From CAVWQV01 sp963757115 (GTDB lineage Bacteria; Pseudomonadota; Alphaproteobacteria; Acetobacterales; Acetobacteraceae): DNA of 64,000 bases. The notes beneath the pieces were generated by a model. It saw only the letters and a list, made by a program, of their open reading frames with translations, had not been told where the DNA came from and made no database searches. Position numbers and translations under genes: made by a program. Below, in pieces: positions 57,925 to 64,000 of this stretch; positions within the stretch are counted from its first letter, which is position 1, and each line of letters begins with the position of its first letter. Location: positions 14,503-78,502 of the forward strand of contig CAVWQV010000010.1 of the NCBI GenBank assembly GCA_963757115.1. The letters run 5' to 3'.

Positions 57925-58185
57925 TTTCGTCGGATGGCCGTCAATCCAATAGCTGTCGGTGTCGATCACCGAGATGTTGGTCGCCCCCTCATGGGCAAAG
58001 TCGCCGACCCGCATCAGCTGGTTGGTGACGTAGCCGTTGACGGGGCTCCGAACCTGGGTTCGGCCCAGGTTGATCTCGGCCGAGCCACCTGTTGCTGCGC
58101 TGCTTCGAAAAGAGCCTTTGCCTGGACCGCGGGGCCGGCGTACACCTGCTGTTGCTCCGGGGTAGTTGCGAGGTTATAAGGGTGA
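57925..58185 (-). pseudogene. HlyD-type efflux adaptor remnant
   Basis: Across two frames: LATTPEQQQVYAGPAVQAKA, LFEAAQQQVA, then AEINLGRTQVRSPVNGYVTN, QLMRVGDFAHEGATNISVID and TDSYWIDGHP. This is the helical hairpin and lipoyl/beta-barrel part of an AaeA/EmrA-like membrane fusion protein. The N-terminal part is missing and the C-terminus runs into the terminase remnant. Confidence 0.65.
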
Positions 58186-59360
58186 ACCCGCTTGGATTCG
58201 GCGCAATGGCCCCTAAGCCGATGACGACGGCGACGAGCGATAGGGAAGCCTGCGCCGCCGGCCACCCCGCGAGAACGAAAAAGACCGATGCCAGAGCGAG
58301 CCAGAGAGCGGCCCGGATCCCGGCCTCGGCTGCAATCCGATGCGATCGGTAGAGCGGCGTGCGCCAAGCCCGTTGCGGTCGCGTGCCGGCGCTCAACGCG
58401 GCGAGCCCTTCCCGCAGCCTCCTCCTCGCGTCGCAGCAGGTTCTTCAAGGCACCAGCCAGCGGCGAGAGGACGGGGCGAAGGAGCTCGCGTCGTCGTTCC
58501 AAGTAGCGGCGGAGACGGGCGACGGAATACCAGCACTGCGGTCCAGCGCCGACGCAACCAGGTTGCGGCAGGCCGGATCGGCCGTAACCGGCAACGCCTG
58601 CAGGACACGGGCAGCGTGCAGCTCCGCAATCAGTTCGAGGGCGGTATTGCGGGCCGCAACGCTACGGATCGAGCCGATCGCCAACTCCGTAGCAAGACTA
58701 ACCAGCTCGGGGTTGAGAGCGGAGATGTCGCGTAGCAACCCGGCGGCGTCGGCGGCGTCGGGGACCTCGTCCCAGAGGACGACCTTCGCATAGTCGCGAA
58801 CCCGGCGGTGCAGGGCGCTCAACCGGGATGCCAGCTGCAGGTAATTGTCGGGCGCGGCCAGCAGGTCGTTCACCACGGCGATCGCGACAATGCCAACCGC
58901 GATCGCGGTACCGCGCGCCATCCCGGTTTCGAAGACGTTCTGGGGCGTGTCCGTCTGCTGGATGGCGACCAGCGCCACCGTGTAGCCCGAAAGAACGGCT
59001 GCGTAGGCGCGGGTGCCGTCCAGCAGGCCGGATACGTAGACGCACAGCCCCAGCCACCCCGCGAAGGCCACAAGGAGCAGGTCTCGGGTCTCGGGAAAAG
59101 AGGGCCGTGATGGCGAGGGCAGCCGTCACGCCGATGATCGTCGCGAGCACCCGATAGCAGGCTTTTTCCAGCGCCTGTCCGCGCGTAGGCGCCGCGAGGA
59201 TCGCCACGCAGACCGGCGCCGTGGAGGGCGCCTCGAGCTCCAGCCAAAAGCTCGCCGCGAGGGCGATGACAACCGCCACCCAAATGCGGATGCCGAAGGC
59301 CCAGGAGCCCAGCGGAACACCGGGGAAGCTCACCGGGTGCGCGACTGTTCGGGCGGTCAA
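58186..59360 (-). pseudogene. FUSC-family aromatic acid exporter, truncated and frameshifted
   Basis: The N-terminal membrane half begins MTARTVAHPVSFPGVPLGSW, with APTRGQALEKACYRVLATII, then after a frame change VAFAGWLGLCVYVSGLLDGT and AVLSGYTVALVAIQQTDTPQ. A soluble helical middle follows, then another frame with SHRIAAEAGIRAALWLALAS and LVAVVIGLGAIAPNPSGF, where it breaks into the HlyD-like remnant. The normal length is about 650-700 residues; here only about 390 codons exist. A deletion fused exporter and adaptor. Confidence 0.75.
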
Positions 59361-61085
59361 GGGATGTTCTCGACGATCATCTCCCAGACGTCGTGGCCTT
59401 TGCCGTGCAGCATGGCCTTGGCGCTATAGACCGCCATGCCGACGACAGCCTCCGGCGACACGAAGGGCGAAGGCGGCATCACCAGCTGCATCGGCTTCAC
59501 CTTCACATCCAGCACCGCCGGGCCGGGCTGCGCGAGCCAGGTCCGCGACGGCCTCCTCGAGGTCGCCCGCCTTTCGGACGCTGCGTCCCCAAAGTCCCAT
59601 CGCCTTCGGCGACTTCGCCGAAGTCCGGGTTCTTCAAGTCCGTGAAGATCGGCTCCAGGCCGGCGGACTTCTGCTCGATATCGATGAAGCCAAGCTTGCC
59701 GTTGTCGTAGACAGCGATCTTGATCGGCAGGTTCTCCTGCACCGCCGTCAATAGATCGCCCAGCAGCATGGTGAATCCGCCGTCGCCCGCGAGACAGACC
59801 ACCTGTCGGCCTGGCTGGCACTTTTGCAGTCCGAGCGCCGATGGCATGCCGCTCGCCATCGTGCCGTGCAGCAGGCTGCCGAAGGTTCGCCGCTTGCCGC
59901 CGGTATCGATATGGCGAAGCATCCAGACCAGCACGCGTGCCGTCGTCGGCCGCGAACAGCGCGTCCTCGGCCGCGTGCTTGTTGATGACCTTGGTGAGGT
60001 AGGTTCCGGAAATGGCGGCGTCCGGACCGGAGACGGTTTCGGCCTTTGCCGCCGCCACAGTCCTTCCGGTGGCGCTCCACATGGTCCGCTGAGGAACGCG
60101 TTGTCCTCGTGCTGCTTAAGGCGCGGCAGCAGCGCCTCCAGCGTCGTCTTGATATCGCCGACGGCGCCGATCGTCACCGGATGGCGCCGGCCGATATGCG
60201 TCGGGTCGGCGTCGATCTGGATGATCGTGGCCTTGTCCGGATAGAACTGGCTCCAGGCGAAATCGGCGCCGAGCAGCAGCAGCACGTCGCAGTCGAGGAT
60301 GGCGTGATAGCCGGCCGGCTCGCCGATGATGCCGGTCATGCCGACATTGTAGGGATTGTCGTATTCGACGAAATCCTTGCCGCGCGACGTGTGGGCCATC
60401 GGTGCCTTCAAGCCGCGCCGCCGTGGCGACCACCTCGTCATGCGCGCCGTGCGCAGCCGGCGCCGGCATAGATCGTGATCGCTGCTTTGCTCCGGTTGAG
60501 GATGGCCGCGATCTCGTCGAGATCGGCGTCGCTCGGGCGAATGAGCGGGCGCCGCGCATGGACGGCATAGGGCGGTTCGTCGTGCGCAGGGGCGTTGGAG
60601 ATGTCCGCCGGCACGATCAGCACGGCGACGCCGCGTTTGGTCAACGCCGCCTGGCAGGCCGCGACCGTTTTGCGCCGGGCCTGCTCGGGCGTGAGGATCA
60701 TCTCGCAGAAGACGCTGCAGCCCTTGTACACCTGCGTTGAAGTCGACCTCCTGGATCGATTGGAACCCAAATCCTGCCGCACGATCTGGGTCGCGATCAG
60801 GATGACCGGCGCGCGGTTGCGGTTGGCCTCGTAGAGCCCGTTGATGAAGTGGAGGCTGCCGGGGCCGCAGCAGCCGGCGCAGGCGGTCAGGCGGCCGGTG
60901 AGCTGCGCCTCGGCGCCCGCCGCGAAGGCGCCGGCCTCCTCGTGCCGCATATGGACCCAATCGATCTCGCTGCGGTCGATGGCGTGGGCGATCCGGTTCA
61001 GCGTGTCGCCGACGATGCCGTAGCACCTCTTCACGCCGGCGGCCTGCAGCGTCTCGATCAGCACATCGGCTACTCGCTTGCTCAT
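59357..61085 (-). CDS. poxB: Pyruvate:quinone oxidoreductase (PoxB-like), several frameshifts
   Basis: Thiamine-diphosphate flavoenzyme that decarboxylates pyruvate to acetate and passes electrons to quinone. The start MSKRVADVLIETLQAAGVKR, YGIVGDTLN, HMRHEEAGAFAAGAEAQLTG, CCGPGSLHFINGLYEA, then GKDFVEYDNPYNVGMTGIIG, GSLLHGTMASGMPSALGLQ, LAGDGGFTMLLGDLLTAVQE and the C-terminal VSPEAVVGMAVYSAKAMLHG. The span fits about 575 residues, normal length, but at least five frame changes are needed. It may be decayed or error-ridden. It precedes no gene on its strand but is close to cydAB. Confidence 0.8.
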
Positions 61086-61126
61086 AGCACGCCCTCTTGG
61101 TTTGTGGTTGAAATCTGTACAGATTG

Positions 61127-62128
61127 TCATTGCTGGGTCGCGGCCGGTAATCCGGTTCGCTGCTCGCGAACCTTGCCGCGAAAGACGCTGTAGCTGATCG
61201 CCGTGTAGAGCAGCATCAGCGGGAAGACGAAGAGACCCGCTCCCCAAAACATGGAAGCCAAGCTCGAGTGAGGCGCGGCCGCCTGCTCGATTGTGATCGA
61301 GTACGGGATCATAAAGGGCCAGAAGGAGATCGCGAGCGTGCCGAAGGCGGCTACAAAGATGACAGCGACCATGTGGAAGGGTGGCCCGTCGCGCCGGCGC
61401 CGGACACTGGCGGCTAGAACTCATGGCCGCGACGGCGCCGATCGCCGGAAAGACGAACAGATAAGGCCGATCGAGCCATCGGTGCATGACTGACAGGTCT
61501 TCGGCCAGGGCATAGACGAAGACCACGAGCAGAAAGACAAGCAGCGCGAGCGCAAGCGGAGGAATCTGGCGATAGGCCGCCTCGCGCACGTCCACGTCGC
61601 ATTTGCCCACGAGCCAGCTAGCGCCGAGCAGCGCATAGCCGACGCAAAGGCCGATGCCGCACAGCACCGAGAACGGGCTGAGCCAAGCCAGCATTGCCGC
61701 CGGCATAGCGACCATCGACGATCGGCAGGCCCTCGACCAGCGCGCCGACCGTCAGGCCTTGCATGAAGGCAGCGATCACGGAGCCGCCCGCGAAGCTCGC
61801 AATCCCAGATCCAGCGCAACCGCTGCGTCTTGTTGCGGAATTCGAAAGCGATGCCGCGCAGGATCAAGCCCGCCAGCATCAGGATCAGCGGCAGGTAGAA
61901 GGCCGACAGCAGCGTCGCATAGATGGGCGGAAAGGCGCCCCAGAGGATGACGCCCGTCACCACGAGCCAGGTCTCGTTGCCGTCCCAGATCGGCGCGACC
62001 GCGCTCATCATTGCGCGCCGCCTCGTTTCGTTGCGCGTCAGGCCGAAGAGAATACCAATGCCAAGATCGAAGCCATCGAGGAGCACGTAAAGCAGCGTGC
62101 TGACAGCAAGGACGACTGCCCAGAACAC
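61127..62128 (-). CDS. cydB: Cytochrome bd-type quinol oxidase subunit II, several frameshifts
   Basis: Membrane subunit of the bd oxidase. The start MFWAVVLAVSTLLYVLLDGF, DLGIGILFGLTRNETRRRAM, APIWDGNETWLVVTGVIL, FPPIYATLLSAFYLPLILML and FEFRNKTQRLRWIWD are typical. The middle continues in another frame (FSVLCGIGLCVGYALLGASW) and the end is in a third (TLAISFWPFMIPYSITIEQA, MFWGAGLFVFPLMLLYTAIS). The total of about 333 residues is normal, so the gene is nearly complete apart from indels. It lies ten bases from cydA. Confidence 0.82.
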
Positions 62129-62137
62129 GGATCATCG

Positions 62138-63556
62138 CTATTCTCCTGGCACGAGGTGAGGCGCGCCTGGAGCCCCGTCCGCATCGACAACTGACATCGG
62201 CCGATTCGGAAGAGCAGCGGCAGGAGGCAGAATCAGACTGGCGGTCGGCCCCGCTTGCAACAGGCGATAGATGTAGAGGATGCCGAATGCGAAGATGAAG
62301 ATATAGACTGAGCAGAAAACGATGAGCGAGATCGCTGCCGCGCGCGTCGTAAGGAAGGGCGTCATGGCATCGGCGGTTCTCAGGACGCCATAAACCGTCC
62401 AGGGCTGGCGTCCCACTTCGGCGGTGAACCAACCGGTCAAGGTCGCGACAAAGGGAAGCGGAAAACTGAGGAAGGTGCACCACAGTAGCGGGCGGTTCTG
62501 CTCGAGGCGCTTCCTGCGCAGCAGATACGATCCGACCCATGCTATCGCCAGCATGATCAAACCGCAGCCGACCATGATGCGAAAGCTGAAGAAAGGGATG
62601 AGCACCGGCGGCCAGTTCTCCTGCGGCAATGCTGCCGAGTCCGACCTCTACCGCCGAGAGACTATCGGAATCGATGAGGCTCCCAAACGGCGGCGGCATG
62701 ATAATCGCGTAGAGGTTTCGCCGGTTCGCGACATCCGGCCAAGCGAACAGCACCTCTGACGCTGGCTTTTCGATCGTGCCAGCGGGCCTCGATCGCGGCC
62801 AATTTCGCCGGCTGGTGCATGAACGACGTAGTCGCCATTGAGGTGTCCGAAAAACAGCTGGAGCGGCAGCAGCACCGCGGCGAGATACAATCCCATGCGA
62901 AGCATGATGCCGGCCTCGGCGGCAAACACGCCGCGCAGCCGATACCAAGCGCCGCTAGCGGCAACGCAAAAGGCGCCGGTCAGGTACGCTGCGAGGAGCA
63001 TATGCGGAAATCGCACCCAGACGACCGGGCTGAAGATGATCGCGGTCCAATCGTTCGGCACGAAAATTCCATTCTGGACGACATAGCCAACCGGCGCCTG
63101 CATCCAGCTATTGTTGACCATGATCCAGAACGCCGAGAGCGTCGTGCCTAGGGCGACCATCGCTGTTGAAAACAGATAAAACCAGGGCGGCACTTTGCTC
63201 CTGCCGAACACAAGCACGCCAAAGAAGCTCGCCTCGAGCGCAAAGGCGGTGAAGGTCTCGTAGGCGAGTAGCGGCCCCTGGATCGGGCCGGACATCCGCG
63301 ACAGTTCGCTCCAATTGGTGCCGAATTCGAAGGCCATGACAATTCCGGAGACAACACCCAGTCCGAATGCAACACCGAAAATCTTCAGCCAGAACTCGAA
63401 AATCAGCAGATAGACCCTTCGTCCTGTCCATAGATGCAATCCCTCGAGTACAGTGAGCCATGCCGCCAGTCCGATTGTGAACGAGGGAAAGATGATGTGA
63501 AATGAGACAGTGAAGGCGAATTGCAGCCGCGACAGGAGAAGCGCCGTAAGTGCCAT
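62138..63556 (-). CDS. cydA: Cytochrome bd-type quinol oxidase subunit I (CioA-like), frameshifted
   Basis: Binds the haems and quinol and reduces oxygen to water. Seen: LQFAFTVSFHIIFPSFTIGL (haem-ligand His), RFPHMLLAAYLTGAFCVAAS (His ligand), HQPAKLAAIEARWHD, and after frame changes near 62750-62820 FFSFRIMVGCGLIMLAIAWV (Met ligand) and GWFTAEVGRQPWTVYGVLRT. The span of 473 codons is close to the short Q-loop, cyanide-insensitive type (CioA). The middle, around 62640-62820, needs two or three indel corrections. Confidence 0.85.
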
Positions 63557-63558
63557 GG

Positions 63559-64000
63559 CTATCCTCTCAGTGCCAGAGAGTTGTTTTTTGCGGGGTCATG
63601 GATCTCGTCGGCGCGGCCACTATCGATCGCGTCGCTCCACTCGACACGCTCCTTGCCTCGCATCGCGTGCACTAATGGCGCCTGTGGCCTAGCGCCGAGC
63701 CCCAGGAGTTCTTCGCGTGCGCCTGCGCATCCGGAACCGCACAGGATCGTCACCTGGCCCACGCCGTTCAGGAAGGCGGGCAGACGATCGAGTTCAGCCG
63801 CAACCGGCACGGTGACAGGCTGCGGCGGCGGAAGACCACCGCGCTTGGGGTGAGGAGCGTCGACAGTTTGCAGCAAGGCAATATCGCCAGGGATGACCAC
63901 TACGTAGACCCCGGATTTCTCAACCGACGCGCGGATTGCCGTTTGGGCAACGCGGGGCTTTTGAGCGGTCTGCCGCGGAGTAGCGTAACCCAGATTGTTT
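63559..64000 (-). pseudogene. Second PoxB-like fragment, running off the window
   Basis: Reading on the minus strand from the window end: NLGYATPRQTAQKPRVAQTA, SGVYVVVIPGDIALLQ, VTILCGSGCAGAREELLGLG and APLVHAMRGKERVEW, as in the middle of pyruvate:quinone oxidoreductases (GDIA, AGAGC, AMRGKE-VEW). After VEW the family match stops and the frame ends at 63559, so the catalytic C-terminal half is missing. It is not a close duplicate of the copy at 59357. The 5' end lies outside the window. Confidence 0.65.

Noticed and set aside
1..64000. CRISPR arrays, tRNA or rRNA genes
   Set aside because: No regularly spaced repeats, cloverleaf-like sequences with tRNA consensus, or rRNA segments noticed on either strand.

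Overview
The window is high-GC alphaproteobacterial chromosome. The left end has a gene order typical of the group (nuoM-nuoN-coaX-rnj-DUF1467-proS-lolC-lolD-dnaE), and proS is the short form without an inserted editing domain. Rhodospirillales, perhaps Acetobacteraceae, is my best guess from gene order and composition. Family-level placement is inference.

Region 1 (1-14.8 kb) is the core block: the end of the NADH dehydrogenase operon, pantothenate kinase, RNase J, prolyl-tRNA synthetase, lipoprotein release ABC transporter and replicative polymerase. A secreted protein and a PagL-like lipid A deacylase sit on the opposite strand before dnaE. Several essential genes here (rnj, lolC, dnaE) are split by a single-base indel, which most likely reflects consensus errors. 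I therefore annotate split genes as one locus and give the break point.

Region 2 (14.8-17.8 kb) holds three insertion sequences or remnants. Region 3 (17.9-45.8 kb) is an accessory envelope island. It encodes a HAD-type phosphatase, an OmpA-like lipoprotein, four outer-membrane beta-barrel loci (one only a fragment), a formylglycine-generating enzyme, a DUF202 membrane protein, two arylsulfatases (one apparently cytoplasmic, one exported), a CPA2 antiporter, a PqiB-PqiC-PqiA lipid-transport set, a DUF3313 lipoprotein, several small secreted proteins, two related AraC/XylS-type regulators, a decayed beta-propeller protein and a serine hydrolase. Nine near-identical 20-bp boxes (TTGCCA-N8-TWGCCM type) lie in the upstream regions of genes across this island, three times as divergent pairs. 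They suggest a shared regulon, possibly run by one of the AraC proteins. Gene fragments near full copies show past duplication and rearrangement.

Region 4 (45.8-52.7 kb) mixes intact genes (AroQ-like, DUF4345, universal stress protein, M20 amidohydrolase, TRIC-type channel) with decayed ones (alpha/beta hydrolase, LigD). Region 5 (52.7-57.6 kb) is a pile of five abutting insertion sequences (IS630, IS630, IS481, IS5, IS481). Region 6 (57.7-64 kb) starts with remnants of a phage terminase and an aromatic-acid efflux system. It then has pyruvate:quinone oxidoreductase (poxB) and a cyanide-insensitive-type bd oxidase (cydA/cydB), with a second poxB-like piece running off the end. PoxB feeds electrons to quinone and the bd oxidase consumes quinol, so these genes make a short respiratory chain. 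The indel density in this last part is high, so decay and sequence error cannot be separated from sequence alone.
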